A stretch of 64,000 nt of DNA from Verrucomicrobiales bacterium (GTDB lineage: Bacteria > Verrucomicrobiota > Verrucomicrobiia > Limisphaerales > J093): NCBI GenBank assembly GCA_015075445.1, contig JABTUJ010000004.1:186001-250000 (forward strand), read 5' to 3'. Of this stretch, positions 44,704 through 52,929 are shown piece by piece. The translations under genes were made by a program, and so were the position numbers. Numbering within the stretch: position 1 is the first letter of the stretch; the number at the start of each line of letters is the position of its first letter. The notes beneath the pieces were generated by a model. The model made no database searches. It was not told the origin of the DNA and was given only the letters and a program-made list of their open reading frames with translations.

Positions 44704-47700
44704 ATGTTTCACCTGGGGCCATTCAGCGGGCGGCAGCGCTGGAGGTGGTACGCCGCCTCCGCGGCGGGCTGCTTGCTCGGACACGCCAGCCCGGGACTGG
44801 CCTCGGACTTCCAAATACGTCGGTGGACCAGCGAGGAAGGCCTGCCGCAAAACCGGATCGAATGTCTCCTCCAAGTTCGAGACGGCTACCTCCTGGTCGG
44901 CGCCCGCGGGGGCTTCTTGCGGTTCGACGGCCTCGAATTCACGCCGGCCGCTCCGCCGCCGATGGCGGATTGGCTGGAGGATTCGGTCTGCACCGCACTC
45001 CTGGAGGACGACGAAGGACGACTCTGGGTGGGCACCAAGAAGGGGTTGGGATTCTGGGGAGACGGTGCCTTCCACCTCTTCCGCCGAGCGCAGGGTCTCC
45101 CCGCCGATGGCATCCATTGCCTGGCCGCAGCGAGACGCGGTGGACTGTGGGTGGGGACCACCGGGGGCCTGGCGCACTGGGACGGCGAGCAGTTTCAGGC
45201 CTATCCCCCTCCGCTCCCCGCCGCGGCCTTCGTCCACGCCGTGGCGGAGGACGGTCAAGGCACGGTCTGGGTGGGCTCTTCCGCAGGTCTGCACCGCCTC
45301 GATCCGGACACGGGTTTGTTTGTCGAGGTCTGGGCCGACTCGCGGAAACGGGCAGGAGAGATGGGGCACGGTGCGGAATCGCTCGCGATTGACGACCACG
45401 GACAGTTGTGGTTCGGCACCCGGGCCGGGGTCGGGTGGGTCGATCCCGTCCGCGAAAGCGCCGTCGCGCCCGGGGATCCTGTGGGCTCGGCTCCGCCCGC
45501 TGCCCGGGGGCTGCTCCTGGCATCCTCCCTGGGCGTCTGGACCTTCGGCCCAGGAGGGGTGGCCTGTGCGCCCAGGGGTCAATGGGTGGTTCCCCCCGTT
45601 GCCGGGGAACTTGAAGGCGTCACTGTCCGCTGCGCGCTCGAGGATCGCGAGGGCAACCTGTGGTTGGGCACGGCCAGTGACGGCTTGTGGCGGCTCCGCC
45701 CCAGGACAGTCCGAACGCCCAACCTCGTCGCGACCCTTGAGCACGTCCCCGCCTGGTCCCTCTGCCCAGCGCCGGAAGGGGGCCTGTGGGTGGCCACCGA
45801 GCGCGGACTCCTGCGGGTGTTCGAGGACGGTTCCGAATGTGTCTCCCTCGGTCCAGGCAGGTCGGACATCAGTCTCCGTTGCGTGCTGGAAAGTCGTGCG
45901 GGTGATTTGTGGATCGGCTCGACCGAGGAGGGCCTCTTCCACTTCCGCCGCGACGCGGGCGCCTTCGTGCCGGTTCCCAAACCGGCGAAGCCGCACCAAA
46001 TCCGGGCGCTCTACGAGGATCGCGCGGGTAGCGTGTGGGTCGGCACGAAGGACGGCCTCCTGCGGTTTGAGCCGCATCCTCCGGCTCGGGTGCCGGCCGC
46101 TGCAGAGAGCGAGTCGGAGACCCGGGAGGCGTGGTGGCACTTCCGGCCGGGCAGCATGGATTACCACCGGGGTGACGAAGCGTGGTCCGAACAAGACGGG
46201 ATCTGGCGACTGGCTTCGGCGGTGCCGACCCCGGGCGTGTCGTTGGCCGAGTTGCGTGCGGGGCCCGCAGCGGCTGGGGCCCGCGAGCTGCCGGAAGGCC
46301 GCCTGACAGACGGCGAGATCCATGCCCTTCTGGAAGACCGGCAGGGGAGGCTGTGGATTGGCACAGGAAAGGGAGGTCTGAACCGGTTGGCCGGAGGACG
46401 GTTCGAGGCGTGGGGAGTGGGCGACGGGCTCGGCAGCCAGACCGTCTATGCCCTGCACGAAGACGCGGAGGGGGTGCTGTGGATCGGGACCCTGGCGGGG
46501 CTGACGCGGTGGCGGGAGGGACGTTTCTTCGCGTTCACCGAGGCGCATGGGCTGGTGGAGCCGCTGGTCAACCAGATCGTGGACGACGGACGTGGCGCCC
46601 TCTGGCTCGGCGGGCATCGGGGGCTGACGCGCGTTGGGCGCCAGGACTTGAACGCTGTGGCCGCGGGCCAACGCCAACGCGTGCGCTGCGTCGTGCTCAC
46701 GCGCGCGGAGGGGATGCCAGCCAGTGAGACCAACGGCGAGGTGCAGCCCGCGGGTACTCGTACTCCGGATGGCCGGCTCTGGTTCCCCACCACCCACGGT
46801 CTCGCGGTGGTCGATCCCGTCACCGTCGCGGACCCCCTGTCACCAGCGCCGGTGTTGATTGAGTCCGTCCGTGCGACCGATCGCCTCCTGGTCCGCCCTT
46901 TCGTCAGCGACCCGGAACCGCCGGCGAGGAGTGCGTCGTCACGTCCTTCCGCCGGATCGCAGGTTGGTCGACGCTCCCGCCCGGTCGCCCTGCCCGCCGG
47001 CTCCGGGCGATTCATGGAGTTCCACTATGCTTCGGTGAACCTCACGGCCCCCGAGAAGACCCGCTACCGCTACCAACTGCAGGGGCATGACAACCGCTGG
47101 ATCGAGGCAGGCCGGCAGCGCGCTGTGAGCTATGCCAACCTGCGGCCGGGCTGCTACCACTTTCGCGTGCTGGCCGTCGACCGCCACGGCATCTGGAGCG
47201 ATGAACCCGCCGTGTTCTCCTTTGTCCTCCTGTCGCACTGGTATCAGACCTCCTGGCTCCAGCTTGCGGTTCTCCTGTTGCTGGCCGCGGGCATCCTGGG
47301 CATTCACCACCGTCGGGTCCATGCCCGTGTGCGTCTCGAACGCCTGGCCGCGGAGAACAGCCTGGCCCGCGAACGCGCCCGCATCAGCCGCGATTTGCAC
47401 GACGACCTCGGAGCCTGGCTCGCCCGCGCCCTGTTGTTGCTCGGACGATTGCGTCGCGACGCCGCCGGCTCCCGCGAGTGGCCGCGACGGTTGGGCGAGG
47501 TCGAGGCGTCGGTTCGGGCGGGCTCGCAGACCATGCGGGAGGTCATCTGGGCCACCGACCCCGACTACGACACGCTGGCCGAGTTGGGCACGCGTCTGGC
47601 CGTGTTCGCCCAGGAATACCTCGGCCCGCTGGAGGTGCGTTGCCGGCTGGATTTCCCCGCGACCTGGCCGCCCGCGACCGTGCGCGCCGAGCTTCGTCAG

Positions 47701-48018
47701 GGCCTGTTTCTGGCCGTCAAAGAGGCGCTTCACAACGCCGTCGAGCACGGCGAAGCCTCCGAGATCCACCTCGCGCTCCGGCTCACGGGCGGTTGGCTCC
47801 ACCTGGCGGTTGCCGACAACGGCCGGGGCATGGCCGTCGGCCCGCCGGCCCACGAGCCACGTGGCGCGGAAGAACAACCCACCGCCGGGGTATCCAGCCG
47901 CGACCGTGGGGAAGGTCTGGCGAACCTCCGGCGTCGCGTGGAATCGGTGGGAGGGCGCCTCACCATCACTTCGAACCCCGGGAACGGCACCACCCTCGAC
48001 CTGGAGGTCCCGCTGTGA
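44704..48018 (+). CDS. Reg_prop/Y_Y_Y two-component sensor histidine kinase
   Basis: The 1,104-residue protein has an N-terminal signal or anchor, about a dozen Reg_prop strands forming two periplasmic propellers (LWVGTKKGLGFW and similar, residues about 35-680), a Y_Y_Y domain (about 765-840), one membrane helix (about 850-868), a HisKA_3 dimerisation domain with RISRDLHDDLGAWLA (phosphoaccepting His899) and a HATPase domain (VKEALHNAVEHG, DNGRGM, GEGLANLRRRV). Reg_prop/Y_Y_Y sensors usually detect oligosaccharides. Its stop overlaps the regulator start by four bases. It is a classical unfused pair, unlike the hybrid one-component forms of Bacteroides. Confidence 0.92.
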   Translation: MFHLGPFSGRQRWRWYAASAAGCLLGHASPGLASDFQIRRWTSEEGLPQNRIECLLQVRDGYLLVGARGGFLRFDGLEFTPAAPPPMADWLEDSVCTALLEDDEGRLWVGTKKGLGFWGDGAFHLFRRAQGLPADGIHCLAAARRGGLWVGTTGGLAHWDGEQFQAYPPPLPAAAFVHAVAEDGQGTVWVGSSAGLHRLDPDTGLFVEVWADSRKRAGEMGHGAESLAIDDHGQLWFGTRAGVGWVDPVRESAVAPGDPVGSAPPAARGLLLASSLGVWTFGPGGVACAPRGQWVVPPVAGELEGVTVRCALEDREGNLWLGTASDGLWRLRPRTVRTPNLVATLEHVPAWSLCPAPEGGLWVATERGLLRVFEDGSECVSLGPGRSDISLRCVLESRAGDLWIGSTEEGLFHFRRDAGAFVPVPKPAKPHQIRALYEDRAGSVWVGTKDGLLRFEPHPPARVPAAAESESETREAWWHFRPGSMDYHRGDEAWSEQDGIWRLASAVPTPGVSLAELRAGPAAAGARELPEGRLTDGEIHALLEDRQGRLWIGTGKGGLNRLAGGRFEAWGVGDGLGSQTVYALHEDAEGVLWIGTLAGLTRWREGRFFAFTEAHGLVEPLVNQIVDDGRGALWLGGHRGLTRVGRQDLNAVAAGQRQRVRCVVLTRAEGMPASETNGEVQPAGTRTPDGRLWFPTTHGLAVVDPVTVADPLSPAPVLIESVRATDRLLVRPFVSDPEPPARSASSRPSAGSQVGRRSRPVALPAGSGRFMEFHYASVNLTAPEKTRYRYQLQGHDNRWIEAGRQRAVSYANLRPGCYHFRVLAVDRHGIWSDEPAVFSFVLLSHWYQTSWLQLAVLLLLAAGILGIHHRRVHARVRLERLAAENSLARERARISRDLHDDLGAWLARALLLLGRLRRDAAGSREWPRRLGEVEASVRAGSQTMREVIWATDPDYDTLAELGTRLAVFAQEYLGPLEVRCRLDFPATWPPATVRAELRQGLFLAVKEALHNAVEHGEASEIHLALRLTGGWLHLAVADNGRGMAVGPPAHEPRGAEEQPTAGVSSRDRGEGLANLRRRVESVGGRLTITSNPGNGTTLDLEVPL

Positions 48019-48644
48019 CGCCGATCCGGGTGGCCCTGGTGGAGGATCACGCGGCCTTTCGGGAGTCGCTGGCCGAACTGCTGCGCGAGACGCCCGGGTT
48101 CACCTGCGTGGGAGCTTGCGCCGAGGCGCGAACAGCCCTGGACCGCCTGCCCGTGATCCGTCCGGACGTGATCCTGATGGACCTCCATCTGCCCGGGGAG
48201 AACGGACTGGAGTGCATCCGCGGCCTGCGGGAGCGGCTGCCGGAGACTCCCATCCTCATGCTCACCGTGGAGGAGCACAGCGGCCTCGTGTTCGCGGCTT
48301 TGCGGGCGGGCGCCAGCGGCTACCTCGTCAAGGCGGGCGATTCGGCGGTCGTCCTCGATGCCATCCGGGAGGCCCGGGCGGGCGGGGCGCCCATGTCCGC
48401 TCCCATCGCGCGGCTGGTCGTGCAGTCCTTTCACGAACGCGCGCCCGGGGCGCCGGAGCTTGCCGATCTGACCCGCCGGGAAGCCGAGATTCTCGAGCTG
48501 GTGGCCCAAGGTTGGACCTCGAAAGAAACCGCGGCCCACCTCGACGTGAGCATCTTCACCGTGCAGACGCATCTCCGGCACATCTACGAGAAGCTGCACG
48601 TGCGTTCCCGCACGGCGGCGGCGGCGAAGTGGCGGGCGGGTTGA
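48015..48644 (+). CDS. NarL/FixJ-type response regulator
   Basis: The 209-residue protein has a receiver domain (ALVEDH acidic pocket, phosphoacceptor Asp56 in ILMDLHLPG, Lys106 in GYLVKAG) and a LuxR-type helix-turn-helix (about 147-205, LTRREAEILELVAQGWTSKE). It is the cognate partner of the upstream HisKA_3 kinase. It starts at a GTG overlapping the sensor stop. Likely targets include the neighbouring exported redox genes, but no operator repeats were identified. Confidence 0.93.
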   Translation: MTPIRVALVEDHAAFRESLAELLRETPGFTCVGACAEARTALDRLPVIRPDVILMDLHLPGENGLECIRGLRERLPETPILMLTVEEHSGLVFAALRAGASGYLVKAGDSAVVLDAIREARAGGAPMSAPIARLVVQSFHERAPGAPELADLTRREAEILELVAQGWTSKETAAHLDVSIFTVQTHLRHIYEKLHVRSRTAAAAKWRAG

Positions 48645-48788
48645 GGCGTGGGAGGTCTGCGGCTGGGGTGTTTGGTTGAGCGTCGGAGGCGTGAGTCCAG
48701 CACATGCATCACTTCACGTGGCATCATATCACTGAATCTCGCGATAGACGCCGGACGTGTGCTTCGACTATGCGATGGGCCACTGGCT

Positions 48789-50261
48789 ATGAACAGAGAT
48801 CACAAGTATCTCGCCTGCTTCGCGGCGCTGGCTCTGGCGCCATTCGCTGCCCTCCCGATGAGGGCGCAGAGTGACCTCATCATCAACACATTCGCCGTCG
48901 GCACTGAAATCAGCCCGTGGTACCATCGCGGCGGCGTGCCCGGACGGTTGGCGTGGGATTCGGCATCCGATGCCGGCGGCGAGAGCCGTAGTGGTTCGCT
49001 CGTGATCCGGAACGAGTTTGCCGTCCACTCCGGCTGGCAGCAATGCGCCACGACGCGGAATCTGAACGGTGCCGTGGACACGTCGCGTTACGCCACGTTC
49101 TCGGTGGACGTACGGGCGCTGGGTAGTACCGTGCCAACGCACTGGAGGTACCACTGCGACCTACGGCTCGCCGTCGAAGACGGGCAGGGCAACTCCATCG
49201 AACTCGGCGAGGTGCAAGTCATCGGCACCAACTGGAGCCGCATCGAGATGCCTCTGAATCTGCCGCCAGCCGAAAAGCTCATCCGTGCGGTGACGGTGAT
49301 CGCCGCGGGGTCCGGTTTGGCGGGCCCAGTCGATCTCTGGATTGACAACGTTGCCTTGCGAGCACCACCGCAACCTCCGCCGCCGCTGGCCATCCGCCCG
49401 GCAGGCTCGGGCGTCGAGTTCTTCGCGAGCGCTCCGGCCCACACCAATCGAGGGGTTTGGCAGCGTCAGGAGATTCGCACTGTGGGTGGGGCCTACTCGT
49501 GGGTTGGCCGGTCTCAACCGGTAAGCTACTCCATGACTGTCGTTGACTATCCGAATACGAGCCACGAACTATTTGACTTGCACATGTACCTGGTAGGTAA
49601 TTCCGCCGACCCGAGGGCTAACGCGGATTGGGATGAGCCGAATGTGATCTACCTGCAGGTGGCCTGCGTGGCGTCCGGCTACTACATGCAAGTGGTTTCC
49701 AAGGTCAATGCACCCAACTCCTCCGTGTGGAATTCGCCGCTGCGCGTTGGTCACGCGGACAGCAATCGGCCGCTGGGTTCGTTCCGCTTGATGTTGCAGG
49801 ACACGTTCCAGGGGACCTTTGTCGCCATCGCGTGGCCGGGAGGGGAGTCGGCGTTGTCGCAACTGCCGAACGAGACGAGTGCCTACTTCAGCCGCACCGT
49901 GCACCTGTTTCTTGGCATTATGCCGGGCAAGGTGGACAACATCGGGCAATCGGCCACGATTGAGCGGGTCCAAGTCAGCGGCGCCGCGGCCTCCCTTGAT
50001 GACAGTTTTCGCAATCTCAATGGCTGGCAGAATCTGGCTCAGGATCCAGCCGGAATCGTGGTGCACCCGTCGGCGACCATTGCCAAGGTGGGTTGGTTGC
50101 CCCCGCCGGGCGTATGGCGCCTCACACAGAGTCCCGATCTCACTCCAGGCTCGTGGGTTGAGTCCCCGCTTGCGGTTCTCACAGTGGGCACTCGGAAGCT
50201 GGCCTTCGTCTCGGCCATGCCGGAGGCTGAAGGGCAATTCTACCGGCTACAGCACCCTTAG
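48789..50261 (+). CDS. Secreted protein of unknown function, beta-rich
   Basis: The 490-residue protein has a signal peptide (MNRDHKYLACFAALALAPFA ending MRAQS). Residues about 25-200 resemble a carbohydrate-binding jelly-roll (RYATFSVDVRAL, DLWIDNVAL). The central part shows no recognised motif. The C-terminus (WRLTQSPDLTPGSWVE to EGQFYRL) has the beta-rich end found on many verrucomicrobial secreted proteins. Start chosen at the ATG before the signal peptide. GC content is lower than in the upstream operon. Function unknown. Confidence 0.78.
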   Translation: MNRDHKYLACFAALALAPFAALPMRAQSDLIINTFAVGTEISPWYHRGGVPGRLAWDSASDAGGESRSGSLVIRNEFAVHSGWQQCATTRNLNGAVDTSRYATFSVDVRALGSTVPTHWRYHCDLRLAVEDGQGNSIELGEVQVIGTNWSRIEMPLNLPPAEKLIRAVTVIAAGSGLAGPVDLWIDNVALRAPPQPPPPLAIRPAGSGVEFFASAPAHTNRGVWQRQEIRTVGGAYSWVGRSQPVSYSMTVVDYPNTSHELFDLHMYLVGNSADPRANADWDEPNVIYLQVACVASGYYMQVVSKVNAPNSSVWNSPLRVGHADSNRPLGSFRLMLQDTFQGTFVAIAWPGGESALSQLPNETSAYFSRTVHLFLGIMPGKVDNIGQSATIERVQVSGAAASLDDSFRNLNGWQNLAQDPAGIVVHPSATIAKVGWLPPPGVWRLTQSPDLTPGSWVESPLAVLTVGTRKLAFVSAMPEAEGQFYRLQHP

Positions 50262-50485
50262 CGCGAAGAGGATGCCTCCGGGCGAACTGCATGGGTCTCC
50301 CCGTACAAACCCGCCTGGAAATCCCTTCCAGCAACTGGTGCTTCAGAAAACGGGGGTTCTCTCCTTTGCAGGAAGTCGCTCCCCCTGGTCGGACCTGCGC
50401 TCCGGCTAAGGGGTGTGATTACTCTGCCTCACATCGCAAGTTCTGGCGATGGACGGCATCCCTTCCTTGCTTTACGAAAGCGGAC

Positions 50486-51166
50486 GTGGAAGCGAGCTTG
50501 GGAACAGCATCAGTGCGCTGCGCGAGTCTGTTGCTCGTTGGGACGGTCTTCCTTGCGTCCTGCGCCAGCAGACCCTTGGTCGTGGCCACTGCCTCGCCGT
50601 GCGCCACCCCGGACTTGCGTTCGGTTGGGACCGTCCTTCTGCTGGAGCCGCAACGGCGGATCGTTGATCTGCGCGGCCGGGAGACCTCGCAAGCCTATCA
50701 GAGCGCCAGTCTCACCCAGGAGTTGTTGCTGACCGCGGCTGCGGAAAGCCTGCTCGCGCGCCAGCCGGCGGTCCCAACGGTGGGTCCGCAGGCCGAGCAA
50801 TGGCCCTTGGAAGAGGCGGCACAGCTTCGAAGTTGGTCGGACCGTTCGCTGCAGGTGACCCGGGGCGGTCGGCTGGACCCGGGAGAGATCGGTGCGCTGC
50901 TGGATGGTCTGGGCCTCCCAGGGAACACCGCCGTGCTCTTCAGCTCGCTGGACGCGCGCCTGGGCGACGATGGTTATGATGTGGTCCCGCTCATGTGGTC
51001 GGGGCAAGCGCAGACCCACATGACCGTGCTCCGGACGGCACTGTTCTTCCGCGATTCCGCGGTTCCGGCATGGACAAATACGCTACTCTTGCGCGCCAGC
51101 CCGGCCGCCGACAGTCCGGAACTCCGGCAGGCGGTGCGTCAGTTGTTCCTGCCTCTTCAGAGATGA
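50486..51166 (+). CDS. Predicted lipoprotein, unknown function
   Basis: From a GTG at 50486 the frame encodes 226 residues with a lipoprotein signal: ASVRCASLLLVGTVF, then lipobox LASC with Cys26. The mature protein is unrecognised (SVGTVLLLEPQRRIVDLRG near its start). The frame stays open to 50291, but that part is not signal-like and would bury the lipobox. Its stop overlaps the next ATG by four bases (ATGA), so it is coupled to a second lipoprotein gene. Confidence 0.65.
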   Translation: MEASLGTASVRCASLLLVGTVFLASCASRPLVVATASPCATPDLRSVGTVLLLEPQRRIVDLRGRETSQAYQSASLTQELLLTAAAESLLARQPAVPTVGPQAEQWPLEEAAQLRSWSDRSLQVTRGGRLDPGEIGALLDGLGLPGNTAVLFSSLDARLGDDGYDVVPLMWSGQAQTHMTVLRTALFFRDSAVPAWTNTLLLRASPAADSPELRQAVRQLFLPLQR

Positions 51167-51795
51167 GACGCATGAAAGCCCCAATGCCTGATCGCGTGCT
51201 ATTCACCCTCGTGGTGGTCCTCTGGTGTGGTTGCGTGGCCCCTTCGAAACCTGAGCCCAGCTATGTCAGCGCCGACTTTCCTCTTGCGAACATCCGACAA
51301 CTCGCGGTCCTGCCTCTGATCGACGCTCGCGTGGACCGCAGCCAAAAGATCAACGAGCGGAAGATGTCCGCGGGGATCAAGAAGTTCACTCGCAGCCCGC
51401 TGCGGAAGCGGGGCTACGAACCCATCTACCTCCGCGATCTCGAGGTGCCGACCGTGCCTTCAGGCCTCTTGGAGCATCCCGACCCGGAGCTTCTGAAGGC
51501 GATCTGCCCACCCGACCATCGCTACTCTCTGCTCTTTCTCATCGAAGACATGAGCCAGAGAAATCACTTCTTCAGCGCCGAAACCGGCACCATCGTGGCC
51601 ATGGGCATCGTGGATGGCACCACGGGAACGGTTCTCTACCATGACATGGACGTGAAACGGCAGACCGGAAGCGGCACCGTCGGACTCGTGATGAAGGGGA
51701 CCACCCAATACAACTCCGTGATGTTCTCGGTGGAGGCGCTGGTCAAGAAACTGCCGAAGCGCGGCGGCCAGGTGCCGGAAATGCCACGGCGGTAG
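51163..51795 (+). CDS. Predicted lipoprotein, unknown function
   Basis: The 210-residue protein has a lipoprotein signal with WCGC (Cys24). The mature part begins with proline and reads IRQLAVLPLIDARVD, a form seen in several outer-membrane lipoprotein families of unknown function (GNA1162/DUF799-like resemblance, weak). Conserved-looking segments are KFTRSPLRKRGYEPIY and YHDMDVKRQTGSGTVG. It overlaps the preceding lipoprotein gene and is followed 15 bp later by a membrane-anchored protein gene, suggesting a three-gene operon. Confidence 0.72.
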   Translation: MRRMKAPMPDRVLFTLVVVLWCGCVAPSKPEPSYVSADFPLANIRQLAVLPLIDARVDRSQKINERKMSAGIKKFTRSPLRKRGYEPIYLRDLEVPTVPSGLLEHPDPELLKAICPPDHRYSLLFLIEDMSQRNHFFSAETGTIVAMGIVDGTTGTVLYHDMDVKRQTGSGTVGLVMKGTTQYNSVMFSVEALVKKLPKRGGQVPEMPRR

Positions 51796-51810
51796 CCTCC
51801 TTTGCGACAC

Positions 51811-52671
51811 ATGTGTCCCACATTTCCAGCAGCGTGCTCCCAAGTGCTTTCCGTCCAACGGACAAAGACGGACCCATCGGTCGCGGACGCCTCTGGCCAC
51901 TCGTTGAAATCGGGTCCACGACTGCTTCGACTTGTCGCCTCCCTCGCAGCCCTTCTGGCAGAGTCACTGCCGGTTCATGCTGAACCATGGAAGACCTGCG
52001 TAGATGATGACTATTCAGGCATTCGCCTGCTAATGCCCGCTGAGGCAACCACGCTGTCGCTCTCCGATGTCGCGAGTCGCATATCCTGGAACGGCGCCAA
52101 TCGGATTGGAGGGGACATGCACTTTGCTCTGAAAGGGTACCAGATGCTTGGTGGCATCTACCTTGGAGGATACGCGAAGTCCGCGGGCTTTAGCGAGGCG
52201 TTTAACCTCCGCTACAAAGCACATCTCCTTGCCTTTCCCGCGACCGGTAAGACCATGAATCCGGAGGCCCTGCTCGTGCTGATTCGTAATGTGTTTGGGG
52301 AGAAGGGAGGGGGACGTTATTGCGGCCGAATAGGGAACGCCCGCCTCGGGGTGGTTGACGGTTGGAGTTTTTCGGAGGACTACGGCCGCGGAACGACAAC
52401 CTACGCAGCCTGGAAATCACGGCAGTACGTGTTCCTGGCCGTTACGACGACCAAGACGGACGCCCACGGTACCCTCCCGCGACTGGTGAAGGGCGAGCGC
52501 TCCGAACTGGCCACAGGGCCTGCACCGCAATCGCTGAGGAGGCGGAGCAACGTATCGCCGGAGCAGGCCACGGCTCCCAACAAGCAGGGCGGTACGGAGT
52601 GGCGTCACTATCTCATCGGCGGTGTAGTGGCATGGGGTGTGTATCTTCTTCTCAAGCGCAAGTCACAGTAG
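51811..52671 (+). CDS. Exported protein with C-terminal membrane anchor, unknown function
   Basis: The frame gives 286 residues from the ATG at 51811. A signal peptide-like segment (SGPRLLRLVASLAALLAES ending VHAE) begins about 34 residues in, so a TTG at 51904 is an attractive alternative start. The mature domain is unrecognised (YSGIRLLMPAEATTLSLSDV, NPEALLVLIRNVFG). The protein ends with a membrane helix YLIGGVVAWGVYLLL and basic tail KRKSQ. The last gene of the probable three-gene operon; GC content is lower than in neighbouring operons. Confidence 0.62.
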   Translation: MCPTFPAACSQVLSVQRTKTDPSVADASGHSLKSGPRLLRLVASLAALLAESLPVHAEPWKTCVDDDYSGIRLLMPAEATTLSLSDVASRISWNGANRIGGDMHFALKGYQMLGGIYLGGYAKSAGFSEAFNLRYKAHLLAFPATGKTMNPEALLVLIRNVFGEKGGGRYCGRIGNARLGVVDGWSFSEDYGRGTTTYAAWKSRQYVFLAVTTTKTDAHGTLPRLVKGERSELATGPAPQSLRRRSNVSPEQATAPNKQGGTEWRHYLIGGVVAWGVYLLLKRKSQ

Positions 52672-52929
52672 ATTCAGGACAGCCTGAGAATTGAAGCCGA
52701 GACTCGGCTTGGGTCCTCGGGCATCCCACCGACGACACAGTTCGAAGTGGGGTCCCGGGTTGTCTGACCATTTAGGGCACACCGTCCCTTCAACCAAGAG
52801 GAAGGGCCCTGGGGTCAAACATGGACATGTGACAATCCTCGAGGCGTCGGGGGAGCGTCCCCCGGCCAAGCCGCGAACGCCGGGCTGAATGGGGCCGGCG
52901 TGAAGGGGCCGCGTGCGGGGGGCCCGCGG

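Noticed and set aside
41566..46797. Long antisense frame opposite the cytochrome protein and sensor kinase genes
   Set aside because: It is arginine/proline-rich, has no domains and lies entirely opposite two well-supported genes; such frames are common in GC-rich DNA.
52849..52863. Hairpin GGGGGAGCGTCCCCC as terminator of the GlnD-like gene
   Set aside because: The stem is short and no T-run follows on the minus strand.
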